Assembly: GCF_019355555.1 (NCBI RefSeq)
Contig: NZ_CP072141.1
Location: 2,784,001-2,848,000, forward strand
Reading direction: 5' to 3'
DNA length: 64,000 nt
From: Rhizobium sp. L51/94
Lineage (GTDB): Bacteria; Pseudomonadota; Alphaproteobacteria; Rhizobiales; Rhizobiaceae
The position numbers were made by a program, and so were the translations under genes. A model generated the notes under the pieces. It was not told the DNA's origin. It worked only from the letters and a program-made list of their open reading frames with translations, and did not search any database. Each line of letters begins with the position of its first letter. Within the stretch, counting starts at the first letter, position 1. Positions 1 to 10,222 of this stretch are shown one piece after another.

Positions 1-796
1 GCGACGGCAGACGATCCTGGCGGCTCTCGGCAACGGCTGTAGCAGGCTTGGCGTCGAGGATCTGGCGCCAGGTGATCAGTTCGAAGCTTCCATCCTCATG
101 CTCGGCAATCGCCGTACAGCTTTCAACCCAGTCGCCGGTGTTGATGTAGCGCAGGCCATCGATGTCCTCGATGACGGCATGGTGGATATGGCCACAAATG
201 ACCCCGTCGGCATGATTGCGCTTGGCCTCTTCGGCCACCACGCGCTGGAACTCGCCGATGAAGTTGACCGCATGCTTGACCTGCTGCTTGGCCCAGGCTG
301 AGAACGACCAGTAAGGCATGCCGAGCCGGCGCCGAATGCTGGCGAGCGCGATGTTCAGCACGATGGCGACGTCGTAGGCCCAGTCGCCGAGATAAGCGAG
401 CAGCCGGGCGTTGCGGACCACCACATCGAATTCGTCGCCGTGCAGCACGAGATAGGTCTTGCCGTCGGCGGTGGTGTGGATCGCCCGTTCGGCGACCTCG
501 ATACCGCCGAAATGGTTACCCGGGAAATCGCGCAGGAATTCGTCGTGATTGCCGGGGATGTAGACGATGCGCGTGCCCTTGCGCGCCTTGCGCAGGATCT
601 TCTGAACGACATCGTTGCAATCCTGCGGCCAGTACCAGCTGCGCTTCAGCCGCCAGCCGTCGATGATGTCGCCGACGAGGTACAGGGTATCGGCTTCGTG
701 ATAGCGCAGGAAGTCGAGAAGATAGTCAGCCTTGGCAGCCTTCGATCCCAGATGAACGTCGGAAATGAACAGGGTTCGGAAGTGTCGAGTGTCCAT
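1..796 (-). CDS. UDP-2,3-diacylglucosamine diphosphatase-like metallophosphoesterase (3' end outside window)
   Basis: The frame opens with ATG at 796 and stays open to the window edge, so the C-terminus is missing; 265 codons are visible. The metallophosphoesterase signature appears in order: DVHLG near residue 13, GDIIDG near 42, GNHD near 80, HGDEFD near 119 and GHIHH near 205. These are the two-metal ligands of the calcineurin-like fold. The spacing and the YLVLHGDEFD stretch fit the COG2908/LpxH-like family, whose E. coli member hydrolyses UDP-2,3-diacylglucosamine in lipid A synthesis. Many alphaproteobacteria use LpxI for that step, so the substrate here is an inference. It is divergent from the malic enzyme gene. 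Confidence 0.75.
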   Translation of the reverse strand, partial: MDTRHFRTLFISDVHLGSKAAKADYLLDFLRYHEADTLYLVGDIIDGWRLKRSWYWPQDCNDVVQKILRKARKGTRIVYIPGNHDEFLRDFPGNHFGGIEVAERAIHTTADGKTYLVLHGDEFDVVVRNARLLAYLGDWAYDVAIVLNIALASIRRRLGMPYWSFSAWAKQQVKHAVNFIGEFQRVVAEEAKRNHADGVICGHIHHAVIEDIDGLRYINTGDWVESCTAIAEHEDGSFELITWRQILDAKPATAVAESRQDRLPS

Positions 797-1031
797 CAAT
801 GTCTCCACGAACGTAATGCCCGTGCCCCAATCTTCGCTGTGCCCGGAATAATCAGACTCGTGTTTCAGGAAGATGACATCATATCCAATTCGAGCGCGAA
901 GATGGCGTAGCTTACCCCGCCGCGCATCGGCAAAATCTTGCCGCCATGCCACAATTCCGTACTGTGCACCCCCGAGGATTGTTGTATGCAGTGACGTGAA
1001 ATCGTTAGACGAATGGTAATGGAGAAGCGTG

Positions 1032-3344
1032 ATGGACCCGCAGGATGCATCGAAGGCACAGAAGAACATGACCAGCGGTGACCTCGACGAACAGGCGCTT
1101 TTCTTCCATCGCTATCCTCGTCCGGGCAAGCTGGAGATACAGGCGACGAAGCCGCTCGGCAACCAGCGCGACCTAGCGCTCGCCTATTCGCCGGGCGTCG
1201 CCGCTCCCTGTCTCGCCATCCGCGACAACCCTGAAATGGCTGCCGAATATACCTCGCGCGCCAATCTCGTGGCCGTCATATCCAACGGCACGGCCGTGCT
1301 TGGCCTCGGCAATATCGGTCCGCTGGCCTCAAAGCCGGTGATGGAAGGCAAGGCCGTCCTGTTCAAGAAGTTCGCCGGCATCGATGTCTTCGACATCGAG
1401 ATCGAGGCACCGACCGTCGACGAGATGGTCTCGACGATCTCGGCACTGGAGCCGACCTTCGGCGGCATCAATCTCGAGGACATCAAGGCGCCCGAATGCT
1501 TCGACGTCGAGCGCCGGCTGCGCGAGATGATGAAGATCCCGGTCTTCCACGACGACCAGCACGGCACTGCGATCATCGTCGCCGCCGCCATACTGAACGG
1601 CCTGGAGCTGGCCGGCAAGACGATCGAGAACGTCAAGATCGTCGCATCCGGTGCAGGCGCTGCCGCACTCGCCTGTCTCAACCTTTTGGTCATTCTGGGC
1701 GCCAAGCGCGAAAACATCTGGGTCCACGATATCGAGGGCCTGGTCTACACCGACCGCAACGTGCTGATGGACGAGTGGAAGTCGGTCTATGCCCAGCCGA
1801 GCGACAAGCGGACGCTGGCCGAATCGATCGGCGGCGCCGATGTGTTCCTCGGCCTGTCGGCCGCCGGCGTGCTGAAGCCGGAACTGCTGGTACAGATGGC
1901 CGAAAAGCCGCTGATCATGGCGCTTGCCAATCCCAACCCCGAAATCATGCCGGAACTCGCCCGCGCCGCCCGGCCCGACGCGATGATCTGCACCGGGCGC
2001 TCGGATTTCCCGAACCAGGTCAACAACGTCCTCTGCTTCCCCTACATCTTCCGCGGCGCGCTGGATTGCGGCGCGACGACGATCAACGAGGAAATGAAGA
2101 TGGCGGCAGTGCGCGCCATCGCAGCCCTTGCCCGCGAGGCACCGTCGGATGTTGCCGCCCGCGCCTATACCGGCGAGACCCCGATCTTCGGCCCGGAATA
2201 CCTGATCCCTTCGCCCTTCGATCCCCGCCTGATCCTGCGCATCGCCCCGGCCGTCGCCAAGGCTGCGGAAGAGAGCGGTGTGGCGCTTCGCCCGATCACC
2301 GATTTCGATGCCTATCTCGACACGCTCAACCGCTTCGTCTTCCGCTCCGGCTTCGTCATGAAGCCGATCTTTGCAGCTGCCAAGCTCGCTCAGCCGAAGC
2401 GCGTCGTGTTTTCCGAAGGCGAAGACGAACGCGTGCTGCGCGCCGCACAGGTGCTGCTCGAGGAAAACACGGCCGTGCCGATCCTCATCGGCCGCCCCAG
2501 CGTCATCGAGACCCGCCTGAAGCGCTATGGCCTCAAAATCCGCCCGCATACCGACTTCGAAGTCATCAACCCGGAAGACGATCCGCGCTTCCGCGATTAC
2601 GCCGACCTCTATTTCTCGCTGGTCGGCCGCAGCGGCGTCATCCCGGAGGCAGCCCGTACCATCGTGCGCACCAACACCACCGTCATCGGCGCACTGGCGC
2701 TGAAGCGTGGCGACGCCGATGCACTGATCTGCGGCCTCGAAGGCCGCTACGAGCGGCACCTACGCGTTGTCCGCCAGATTATCGGCAAGCGTAACAATGT
2801 CCGCGACTTCTCTGCCATGAGCCTGCTCATCTCGCAGCGCGGCAACACGTTCTATACCGACACCTACGTTAACTTTAATCCGACGGCCGAAGAGATTGCC
2901 GAATCGACAGTGCTGGCAGCGGAGGAAATCCGCCGCTTCGGGATCACGCCACGCGCCGCCCTTGTCTCGCATTCGAACTTCGGCTCGCGCGAATCGGAGA
3001 GCGCCACGAAGATGCGCAATGCCCTGCGGCTCATCCGGCTTGCAGCCCCCGATCTAGAGGTCGATGGCGAAATGCACGGCGACAGCGCGATTTCCGAGCA
3101 TTTGCGCCGCCGCGTCATGCCGGATAGCACGCTGACCGACGAAGCCAACCTGCTGGTGTTCCCGAACCTCGATGCGGCCAACATCACGCTTGGCGTTGTC
3201 AAGGAGATGATTGACGGGCTGCATGTCGGCCCGATCCTGCTCGGAACGGCCCTGCCGGCCCATATCCTGTCGCCCTCGGTCACCTCCCGTGGCGTCGTCA
3301 ACATGGCAGCCGTGGCCGTGGTCGAGGCATCGCAGCCCGGCTGA
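1032..3344 (+). CDS. dme: NAD(P)-dependent malic enzyme with C-terminal phosphotransacetylase-like domain
   Basis: This cytoplasmic enzyme of about 770 residues decarboxylates malate to pyruvate, supplying pyruvate and acetyl-CoA during growth on C4-dicarboxylates. The malic N domain covers about 20-160, with YSPGVAAPC and [13 protein letters not shown]. The NAD-binding domain follows to about 400, with FHDDQHGTA, the Rossmann loop ASGAGAA and [10 protein letters not shown] phosphotransacetylase-like domain fills about 440-765 and is regarded in this family as regulatory rather than catalytic. ATG at 1032 is preferred over GTG at 1029 because GGAGAA at 1021 is then well spaced. Rhizobia carry two such enzymes (Dme, NAD; Tme, NADP). 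I choose dme from the remembered neighbourhood with bluB; the cofactor cannot be read from sequence alone. Confidence 0.85.
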   Translation: MDPQDASKAQKNMTSGDLDEQALFFHRYPRPGKLEIQATKPLGNQRDLALAYSPGVAAPCLAIRDNPEMAAEYTSRANLVAVISNGTAVLGLGNIGPLASKPVMEGKAVLFKKFAGIDVFDIEIEAPTVDEMVSTISALEPTFGGINLEDIKAPECFDVERRLREMMKIPVFHDDQHGTAIIVAAAILNGLELAGKTIENVKIVASGAGAAALACLNLLVILGAKRENIWVHDIEGLVYTDRNVLMDEWKSVYAQPSDKRTLAESIGGADVFLGLSAAGVLKPELLVQMAEKPLIMALANPNPEIMPELARAARPDAMICTGRSDFPNQVNNVLCFPYIFRGALDCGATTINEEMKMAAVRAIAALAREAPSDVAARAYTGETPIFGPEYLIPSPFDPRLILRIAPAVAKAAEESGVALRPITDFDAYLDTLNRFVFRSGFVMKPIFAAAKLAQPKRVVFSEGEDERVLRAAQVLLEENTAVPILIGRPSVIETRLKRYGLKIRPHTDFEVINPEDDPRFRDYADLYFSLVGRSGVIPEAARTIVRTNTTVIGALALKRGDADALICGLEGRYERHLRVVRQIIGKRNNVRDFSAMSLLISQRGNTFYTDTYVNFNPTAEEIAESTVLAAEEIRRFGITPRAALVSHSNFGSRESESATKMRNALRLIRLAAPDLEVDGEMHGDSAISEHLRRRVMPDSTLTDEANLLVFPNLDAANITLGVVKEMIDGLHVGPILLGTALPAHILSPSVTSRGVVNMAAVAVVEASQPG

Positions 3345-3354
3345 TACTGACGGG

Positions 3355-3380
3355 ACCGCCGGGCATCATCCCGGCGGTCG
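3355..3380 (+). terminator. Perfect GC-rich hairpin after the malic enzyme gene
   Basis: A 10-bp perfect inverted repeat (GACCGCCGGG, loop CATCAT, CCCGGCGGTC) starts 10 bases after the dme stop. No T-tract follows on the plus strand, so it may be a weak terminator or an mRNA 3'-end stabiliser. Confidence 0.45.
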
Positions 3381-3509
3381 ACCACCTGCTGCCGAGCGCA
3401 GGGCTGGCGCAAGTCAGTCGGCGCCATATATCTTGCGCGTGACAATGGATGAATTTTCGCCTTCGCCCGAGCTGAGGCGGAAACCATCCGAACGGAGCAG
3501 GCCAAAAGC

Positions 3510-4655
3510 GTGATAGTGGGCTGGAAACATTCATTTTGGGCGCTTGCCGCATCCTTGGCGATGGCAGCGCCACTGGCTGCCCAGACGAACGCAATCTGCG
3601 ACGACCTGCGCGGCCAGATGGCCAATCTCAGCGAAACTGTCGGCACCAACCGCCAGCTCCGGCAATACCGCACCGCCATCGCCCAGCAGATATCCGAGTT
3701 GCGCCAAGTCGAGAACGACCTTGAGGACAACGAGTGCTCGTCCGGCAGCATGGTGATCATAAACGGTGACGACGGCGGCACCTGCGCGCGGATCGAGGAT
3801 ACCCTGCAGCGCATGCAGCAGAACCTGCAGGATCTCGTCGCCAAGCGCGACCAGATCCAGCGCGGCGACGTTTCGGAAGGACCCACCCGCAACCAGCTTT
3901 CCGCAGCGCTGCGCGCCAACGGCTGCGAAGATCAGGATAGCGGCGATACCATCATCACCAACCGCCCGCCCCCGCAGGCAGGCATCGAGCCCAGCTACCC
4001 CGCAACCCCGGGGGCAACCACGCTGGACAGCAGTGGCGGCCCCTCCGGCAGCGAACCCGCACCGCAATCGCCGGTCCAGAGCTACGCCTTCGGTCAATCC
4101 TATGGCGGCGGAAATGTCCGCACGGTCTGTGTGCGCACCTGCGATGGCGGCTTCTTCCCGATGACCCAGAATGCAGCGCCCGGCGATTTCCAGCGGGATG
4201 GCGAAACCTGCGCGAGGATGTGCCCGGGCGTGAAGACCGAGTTGTTCTTCCACCGTCTGCCGGATCAGGAAACATCGGCGATGGTCTCCGCCTCGTCGGG
4301 CACCCCCTACAGCGCCATGCCCTACGCCTTCGCCTTCCGCAAACGGCCGCCGAATGAAAAGACCAGCTGCACCTGCAATCTGCCGGCCTATTACGAGGAA
4401 ATGCGAAGGCAGAACGCGCTGACCAAGCCGCCAACCGCAGGCACGCAGCAAGGCTCGATTACGACGATCATCCCAAAAGCGTCGCCACCGGCCGTGCCGA
4501 CGGCACCCGCAAAGGGCGATGCGCCGCCGGTGGAACGGCCCTACGATCCGTCCGCCGGCAATGTCCGTCAGGTCGGCCCGGCGTTCCTACAGCCCGACCA
4601 GCGCAAGCTAGACCTCACCCGTCCGGCCGTACCCGGCGAGCAGCCCCAGCAATAG
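3510..4655 (+). CDS. Exported DUF2865 protein, Cys-rich
   Basis: A 381-residue protein starting with GTG, GGAG lying 12 bases upstream. An N-terminal signal peptide (WALAASLAMAAPLAAQ) points to export. A helical, coiled-coil-like region (about 25-130, rich in Q/R/L) precedes a Pro/Ser linker. Next comes the conserved core at about 190-295, with VRTVCVRTCDGGFF, CARMCPG and TSCTCN. This core is the DUF2865 signature found in Rhizobiales; its biochemical role is unknown to me. Many cysteines in an exported protein suggest disulfides. The C-terminal tail is low-complexity. The stop lies 3 bases from the convergent bluB stop, with no visible terminator between them. Confidence 0.8.
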   Translation: MIVGWKHSFWALAASLAMAAPLAAQTNAICDDLRGQMANLSETVGTNRQLRQYRTAIAQQISELRQVENDLEDNECSSGSMVIINGDDGGTCARIEDTLQRMQQNLQDLVAKRDQIQRGDVSEGPTRNQLSAALRANGCEDQDSGDTIITNRPPPQAGIEPSYPATPGATTLDSSGGPSGSEPAPQSPVQSYAFGQSYGGGNVRTVCVRTCDGGFFPMTQNAAPGDFQRDGETCARMCPGVKTELFFHRLPDQETSAMVSASSGTPYSAMPYAFAFRKRPPNEKTSCTCNLPAYYEEMRRQNALTKPPTAGTQQGSITTIIPKASPPAVPTAPAKGDAPPVERPYDPSAGNVRQVGPAFLQPDQRKLDLTRPAVPGEQPQQ

Positions 4656-4658
4656 GCC

Positions 4659-5351
<693 letters not shown>

Positions 5352-5405
5352 TTATATCCCCAACAATGCCAACCGCCCGCCGTCCTCGCGGGATCAGTCT
5401 ATCTT

Positions 5406-5578
5406 ATCAGGCCGGTCTTCTGGCTCGGCTTCATCTGGCGATGCTGCCTTCCCGGTCGAAACCAGTGGCATATCGGATAACTGACCGTTCCCTGTGCATC
5501 GCCATCCGCCTTACAGCGTTGGGCACGCGCCGGATTTGCACCGGCTTCCCGATTCTCCCGCCTGGGCGGGCACCTGAT
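5406..5578 (-). promoter_or_regulatory. Cobalamin (adenosylcobalamin-type) riboswitch upstream of bluB
   Basis: Read on the minus strand, the leader has the conserved blocks in the right order: GGGAAGCCGGTGCAAATCC, then CTGTAA near 5512, then GCCACTGG near 5462, CGGGAAGGC near 5446 and the B12 box GAGCCAGAAGACC near 5414-5426. ATCAGG at the 5' end (5573-5578) pairs with CCTGAT at the 3' end (5406-5411) to close P1. The aptamer ends about 57 bases before the bluB start, room for a small expression platform that could sequester the ribosome site. It controls bluB alone. Confidence 0.93.
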
Positions 5579-5630
5579 GAAGGAGATATGCGCGATCCGG
5601 CTGGCGATGGCAAGCGGATCGCAGGCGAGC

Positions 5631-6461
5631 TCAGCGCTCCGGTTCATACCTGACAAAGGCGAACTCCTCGCCATCGGGTGACCAACTCGGTACGTTGATT
5701 GTCCCCTGGCCCCCGAACAGCTCGAACAACGTCGTTATGTTGCCGCCATCCATGTCCATCAGCCGCAGGCGGACGTCGAGATCGCGCGGATGATCGAAGA
5801 CGTCGCCGTCGTAGGAGAGCAGCACCACCTTGTCGCTCTTCGGCGACGGATGGGGAAACCAGTTGCCGAACTCGTCGTCGGTCACCTGCTGCAGGTCGCG
5901 ACCGTCAGGCCGGATACGCCAGATCTGCATACGGCCGGTCCGGCTGGAGTTGAAATAGATCCACGCACCATCGGCCGACCAGTCCGGCCCGTCGTTGCGA
6001 CCCTCGCCATGGGTCAACCGCGTCTCCTCGCCGCCCTCGACCGATATCGTGTAGATGTCGAAGAGATCGCCGCGAATGCCGCAGTAGCTGACATGCTTTC
6101 CGTCCGGCGACCAGCCGTGCCAGTAGGATGGGAGGTTTGTGGTCACCTGCCTGGGGAGACCGCCTTCCGCAGGCACGAGATAGATGCAGGACTTGCCGTA
6201 CTGGACCTTGTCGCAGAGCGCGATCAGCGTACCGTCGGGCGAGATGCCATGGTCGTTGTTGCAACGGCTGGCAAAGCCTGTGTCGACGCGCTCGACAGTG
6301 GCGAGCCCGTCGAGCGACAGGCGGTAGAGAAGCCCGTCATCGTTGACGAGCAGGTAGCGTCCGTCTGGCGCAAAGTTCGGCGCCTCGACGAGACGATCGG
6401 TCTGCCAGACGACCCGGCTCCGACCTGTTGCAATGTTGAAGATTTCGACCGAACTGCGCAT
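5631..6461 (-). CDS. TolB-like (PD40) beta-propeller protein
   Basis: A 276-residue protein of repeated WD40-like/PD40 blades: APDGRYLLV, SPDGTLIAL, WSPDGKHVSY, WSADGAWIYF, PSPKSDKVVLL and WSPDGEEFAFV. These match the C-terminal propeller of TolB without its N-terminal domain, and no signal peptide is visible, so it is probably cytoplasmic. GGATGGGTGAG precedes the ATG. The substrate or partner is unknown. It is transcribed toward bluB, but the riboswitch separates the two, so bluB need not be co-transcribed. Confidence 0.75.
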   Translation of the reverse strand: MRSSVEIFNIATGRSRVVWQTDRLVEAPNFAPDGRYLLVNDDGLLYRLSLDGLATVERVDTGFASRCNNDHGISPDGTLIALCDKVQYGKSCIYLVPAEGGLPRQVTTNLPSYWHGWSPDGKHVSYCGIRGDLFDIYTISVEGGEETRLTHGEGRNDGPDWSADGAWIYFNSSRTGRMQIWRIRPDGRDLQQVTDDEFGNWFPHPSPKSDKVVLLSYDGDVFDHPRDLDVRLRLMDMDGGNITTLFELFGGQGTINVPSWSPDGEEFAFVRYEPER

Positions 6462-6648
6462 GTCTCACCCATCCTCGAAGCCGCCGCCTAAAAGCAAACG
6501 GCGACCGGGGAGGTTTTAACGGCTCGCCCACCCGACATCAACTGGCTCGACTGGACGCGATTGCGTGAGGCATCGCCATTCCCATGTTTTGCCGTTGCAA
6601 TTCATCGTGGCAACCGAATACTGCCGCTAACCAGTATCGGAGTCACGC

Positions 6649-7179
6649 ATGCCCAATCTCCCGAACTTCTTTCACACCCACTTCGATAAATCGTCGGACG
6701 ATCTCGGCGTCATCGAAAAGCGGGTGCTGAAGCGAGCCCGCGAACGCAAGATCATCTCGACGGATGTCAACGCTGCCTTTTCCGCAAATGCCTCCGTCGG
6801 GGAACGGCTCGCAGACGGGATCGCCCGCGTCGGCGGATCATGGGCGTTCATCGTCTCCTTCCTGTTGTTCCTGGTCGCCTGGACGGTGCTCAACACCATC
6901 CTGCTCTCGTCACGCGCCTTCGATCCCTACCCGTTCATCTTCCTCAACCTGATCCTCTCGATGATCGCAGCCATCCAGGCGCCGATCATCATGATGTCGC
7001 AGAACCGCCAGACCGAACGCGACCGCTTCGAGGCTGCCAAGGACTATGAAGTCAACCTCAAGGCCGAACTGGAAGTCCTGTCGCTGCACGAGAAGATCGA
7101 CCTGCAGGTGTTGACCGAACTGTCCGCCCTCAGGGAGGAAGTGGGCCGCATTACGAGGCTGCTGGAGGCAAAGGCCTAG
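6649..7179 (+). CDS. DUF1003 membrane protein
   Basis: A 176-residue protein matching the DUF1003 family. It has a short cytoplasmic N-terminus with ERLADGIARVGGSW at about 52-65, two membrane helices (about 64-86 and 95-115) and the hallmark stretch MMSQNRQTERDRFEAAKDYEVN. A predicted coiled coil follows to the C-terminus. The function is not established. GGAG lies upstream of the ATG. It is divergent from the TolB-like gene and convergent with the GFA gene. Confidence 0.8.
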   Translation: MPNLPNFFHTHFDKSSDDLGVIEKRVLKRARERKIISTDVNAAFSANASVGERLADGIARVGGSWAFIVSFLLFLVAWTVLNTILLSSRAFDPYPFIFLNLILSMIAAIQAPIIMMSQNRQTERDRFEAAKDYEVNLKAELEVLSLHEKIDLQVLTELSALREEVGRITRLLEAKA

Positions 7180-7210
7180 CGTCGGCGGGACTGCCCCTTG
7201 CGGACGATGG

Positions 7211-7606
7211 CTAGTCGGATTTCGGGAACTGGGGCAGACCGTCGTGGAGGCTATAGAAGCCTGCCTTGTCGGCGCAATAGATGTGATGGCCCATTTTCAG
7301 CGCGTTGGGATCATCGAACAGGCCGGCCATGATCGAGATCTGTTCGGCATCGTCGGCGACCCAGAACAGCGCTGAGCCGCAGGTCTTGCAGAACCCGCGG
7401 CTGGCAGCGGGACTGGAGCGATACCAGCTGACATTCTCACCGCCCTCGACCGTAAGGTGGTCGGTCGCCACGTTGGTGGCGGCGAAGTAGAGTCCGGTCT
7501 GCTTGCGGCATTGCGAGCAGTGACACCCGACCACATCCCTGAGCGGACCTGTCGTCCGTATTTTCACGGCGCCGCAGAGGCAAGATCCGGTATGGTCGTC
7601 CTTCAT
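7211..7606 (-). CDS. GFA-family (glutathione-dependent formaldehyde-activating-like) zinc protein
   Basis: A 131-residue protein with the GFA/CENP-V-like zinc pattern: SCLCGAV (Cys9, Cys11), CHCSQCRKQTG (Cys28, 30, 33) and FCKTCGSALFW. The frame extends 20 codons upstream, but the ATG at 7606 has an AAGG ribosome site 6-7 bases away and gives the family's usual N-terminus. Members bind zinc, and a few are reported to bind S-hydroxymethylglutathione. The substrate here is not known. Confidence 0.82.
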   Translation of the reverse strand: MKDDHTGSCLCGAVKIRTTGPLRDVVGCHCSQCRKQTGLYFAATNVATDHLTVEGGENVSWYRSSPAASRGFCKTCGSALFWVADDAEQISIMAGLFDDPNALKMGHHIYCADKAGFYSLHDGLPQFPKSD

Positions 7607-7996
7607 AGCGCCTTCCCGATCCTTGTCGTTATGTATCATCCTGATGGTGCGGCATGCAGCTGTCAACTTCAGATTTCATGACTGCAGCATCAGCCACGCT
7701 GATAGCAGACCCTTTGCTGAATGCTCCCGGCAAGCCCTCGTCGAAAGGCAGTTAAAAGGGCGTTAAGCCATCTTCGCCCCCCGTCGTTCCCCTGGACGCA
7801 CCAAAAAGCCAGATCTGACGGCCAAAGGTGCGATTTCGGGACAATCTAATGTGACACGCACCATTCATGCGTGCGTGTGGCTCAAAAATATACCCGCCAA
7901 AAAATTGCATAGGTAACCTAATATTAGGATATCGCAATTCAAAATTGAACCAGCAGGATTGGGAAGGTTGTCGCAACCGAAGAGGAGACGGAGACG
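7607..7996. other. Intergenic region upstream of the tad-like genes
   Basis: A gap of 390 bases between the divergent GFA and TadE genes, with no supported coding sequence. Its right half is AT-rich and holds the overlapping palindromes listed at 7910-7928. GAGGAGACGGAGACG just before 7997 supplies the TadE ribosome site. Confidence 0.5.
7910..7928. promoter_or_regulatory. Overlapping palindromes upstream of tadE (candidate operator)
   Basis: TAGG-TAA-CCTA (7910-7920) overlaps the perfect 12-bp palindrome CCTAATATTAGG (7917-7928). This gives regularly spaced TAGG/CCTA half sites in an AT-rich patch about 70 bases before the TadE start. The form suits a dimeric regulator, but I cannot name one. 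Confidence 0.3.
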
Positions 7997-8416
7997 ATGA
8001 TTATGAGCAGATTTCGCCGTTGCGAACGTGGTACTGCAGCCCTCGAATTTGCGATCATCTTTCCGGTGTTCATTCTCGTGCTGATGACGTTGATCGCCTA
8101 CGGCATCTATCTCAGCGCCGCCCATTCCGTTCAGCAGATCGCGGCCAATGCAGCCCGGACCGCCATCGCCGGCGTCACCGAGGCCGAGCGTGAGCAACTG
8201 GTCAACACCTACATAACCACCTCCACCCTTAACGATGCCATTCTGAACCCGGCCAAATTCACAGTCACGGTGCAGCCGGATCCGGCCAACGCCAACCAGT
8301 TCACGGTCAAGTTGTCCTACGACGCCCAGGACCTGCCGATCTGGAACCTCTACAGCTTCGCCATGCCAAGCAAGACGATTGTACGCACCGCTACGATCCG
8401 CATGGGAGGCATCTGA
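7997..8416 (+). CDS. TadE-like pilus assembly protein
   Basis: A 139-residue minor pseudopilin-like protein. The short basic N-terminus SRFRRCERG is followed by TAALEFAIIFPVFILVLMTL, the TadE motif with its conserved Glu and membrane helix, and then a small extracytoplasmic domain. TadE proteins act with TadG in Flp/Tad pilus biogenesis. A second ATG (MIMS) at 8003 is an alternative start. The stop overlaps the next ATG by one base (TGATG), indicating translational coupling. No Tad ATPase, secretin or prepilin peptidase is in this window. Confidence 0.82.
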   Translation: MIMSRFRRCERGTAALEFAIIFPVFILVLMTLIAYGIYLSAAHSVQQIAANAARTAIAGVTEAEREQLVNTYITTSTLNDAILNPAKFTVTVQPDPANANQFTVKLSYDAQDLPIWNLYSFAMPSKTIVRTATIRMGGI

Positions 8417-10155
8417 TGCCGATCGGAACCATCCTGCGGCGCTGGACCCTAAGCGAGCAAGGCAACGTCGCAATCCTGGCTGCCATCACCGCACCCCTCA
8501 TTCTCTACTGCATGAGCCTGGGTCTCGATTACGGCATGCTGACGCTGCAGCAGCGCCGCCTGCAGCAGACGGCCGACCTGTCCGCAATTGTCGCGGCATC
8601 GGACGTAAACAATGCCCAGGCCAATATTCTCAACTACTTCAGCACCAATAACCTGAATATGGCTGTCCAGACGGCAAGCGGCTACGTCTCGAACACCGGA
8701 ACGTCGCCTCTTGGAGACGCCGTGAGTGCGGCAAAGTTCGACGGTATCGCAACGATAACGCTCGGCACCTACGTCGCTGATCCGACGATTGCCCTCGGCA
8801 GCCGCTTCGTGCCGGGCGCCACGCCATACGACGCCGTCAAGGTGAAAATCCAGCAGACCGGTGGACTGATTTTTGCCGCGAGTTTCGCAACCCCGCCAAC
8901 TTTGGAGGCCGTCGGCACTGCCTCAACAGAGAAGATTGCGGCATTTTCGATCGGCTCGGGGCTGGCAAGCGTAAACAACGGACTTCTGAATGCCGTCCTG
9001 GGTGGCTTGCTCGGGACCAGTCTTTCCCTCAGCGCCATGGATTACAACGCGCTGCTATCCACCAAGGTGAACGCCCTCTCGGTCACCGACAAGCTGGCGA
9101 CCAACCTCAACCTCACCGCCGGCAGCTATGCCGACACACTGGCGGCGGACGTCAAGTTCGGCGACGTGCTCAATGCCATCGGCGGTCAGGCCGGTCTCAA
9201 CTCGGCCACCCGGAAAGCCATTCAATCCGTACAGACGGCGGCAAACAGTGCCCAGCTCCGGCTCAAGCTCGCCGATATATTGTCGCTCGGGCCTGTCGCC
9301 CAAAGACCCACCGGCAGCGGCTCGCAAATCAGCCTCGCTGCCAACGTCATGGATCTGGTCACGGCCGCCGCCCTCGCCGCCAATGGCAGCAAGCAGGTTT
9401 CCGTCAATCTCGGCGGCACCATACCAGGCCTCACCACGGTGCAGATGACGATGGCCATCGGCGAACCGCCGCAAAGCACACCATCCCTGGCCGTTGGCGC
9501 CGTCGGCACGGTGGTGCGCACCTCCCAGACCCGTATCAAGCTATCCATAGCGATCGACGCACTGGCGGCGCTGGCTGGCACCAAAGTGCAGCTGCCGCTT
9601 TACGTGCAGCTGGCCAATGCGACGGGAAAGCTTTCGGCCATCACCTGCCTCGGCAACGGCGCGCAGAACGCCAATGTCTCCGTCAGTACCATACCTGGCG
9701 TCGCCGATCTCTACATCGGCAACGTCGACACCACACAGTTTTCCAATTTCGCGACCGGCCCGGACGTGACAGCTGCAACCTTGGTCAACGTGCTGGGCCT
9801 GATCACCGCCACGGCCAGCGCCCACGTCGCCATTACAAATATGACAAAGACGACGCTCACCTTCACGCCGGCAGACATCGCTGCCGGGGTGAAAAAGACT
9901 GCCTCCACCACGGACACACTGACCTCCGCGATCTCGTCCCTCTTCGCCAACACCAACTATTCGATCAATATCCTGGGCCTCACCCTCGTCACCAAGGCCG
10001 TCTTTCAGCAAGCGCTGGCCATGACGCTTTCGAGCATCAGCACGCCGCTCAACGATCTGCTCAGCAACGTGCTGCTTCTGGCCGGCGTCAAGGTCGGCCA
10101 GGCCGACGTCACGGTAACAGACGTCCGCTGCCAGCAGCCCGTACTCGTCCAATAG
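8416..10155 (+). CDS. TadG-like pilus assembly/cell envelope protein
   Basis: A 579-residue protein with the TadG/TadE-like N-terminal membrane anchor: SEQGNVAILAAITAPLILYC, then LDYGMLTLQQRRLQQTADLSA. The rest is a long Ala/Thr/Ser/Val-rich, beta-prone extracytoplasmic region without recognisable catalytic motifs. It is translationally coupled to the upstream TadE gene and ends at a strong bidirectional terminator. Such proteins are exported and associated with Flp pili, but this one has no von Willebrand domain that I can see. Confidence 0.72.
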   Translation: MPIGTILRRWTLSEQGNVAILAAITAPLILYCMSLGLDYGMLTLQQRRLQQTADLSAIVAASDVNNAQANILNYFSTNNLNMAVQTASGYVSNTGTSPLGDAVSAAKFDGIATITLGTYVADPTIALGSRFVPGATPYDAVKVKIQQTGGLIFAASFATPPTLEAVGTASTEKIAAFSIGSGLASVNNGLLNAVLGGLLGTSLSLSAMDYNALLSTKVNALSVTDKLATNLNLTAGSYADTLAADVKFGDVLNAIGGQAGLNSATRKAIQSVQTAANSAQLRLKLADILSLGPVAQRPTGSGSQISLAANVMDLVTAAALAANGSKQVSVNLGGTIPGLTTVQMTMAIGEPPQSTPSLAVGAVGTVVRTSQTRIKLSIAIDALAALAGTKVQLPLYVQLANATGKLSAITCLGNGAQNANVSVSTIPGVADLYIGNVDTTQFSNFATGPDVTAATLVNVLGLITATASAHVAITNMTKTTLTFTPADIAAGVKKTASTTDTLTSAISSLFANTNYSINILGLTLVTKAVFQQALAMTLSSISTPLNDLLSNVLLLAGVKVGQADVTVTDVRCQQPVLVQ

Positions 10156-10167
10156 ACGACGTCCCAA

Positions 10168-10203
10168 AACAAAACGGGCCGGTCTTTCGACCGGCCCGTT
10201 TTC
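10168..10203. terminator. Bidirectional Rho-independent terminator between the TadG-like gene and aroG
   Basis: The stem AACGGGCCGGTC / GACCGGCCCGTT encloses a TTTC loop. An A-run lies on the left and TTTTC on the right, so it can serve both converging genes. Confidence 0.9.
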
Positions 10204-10222
10204 GATGTGATGTTGAGACTGC

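Noticed and set aside
1329..2759. Long open frame (476 codons) antisense to the malic enzyme gene, and another (1496-2794) in a different plus frame
   Set aside because: Both are shadows of the GC-rich malic enzyme gene. Their composition (Arg/His/Asp-rich) has no family motif and they lack ribosome sites.
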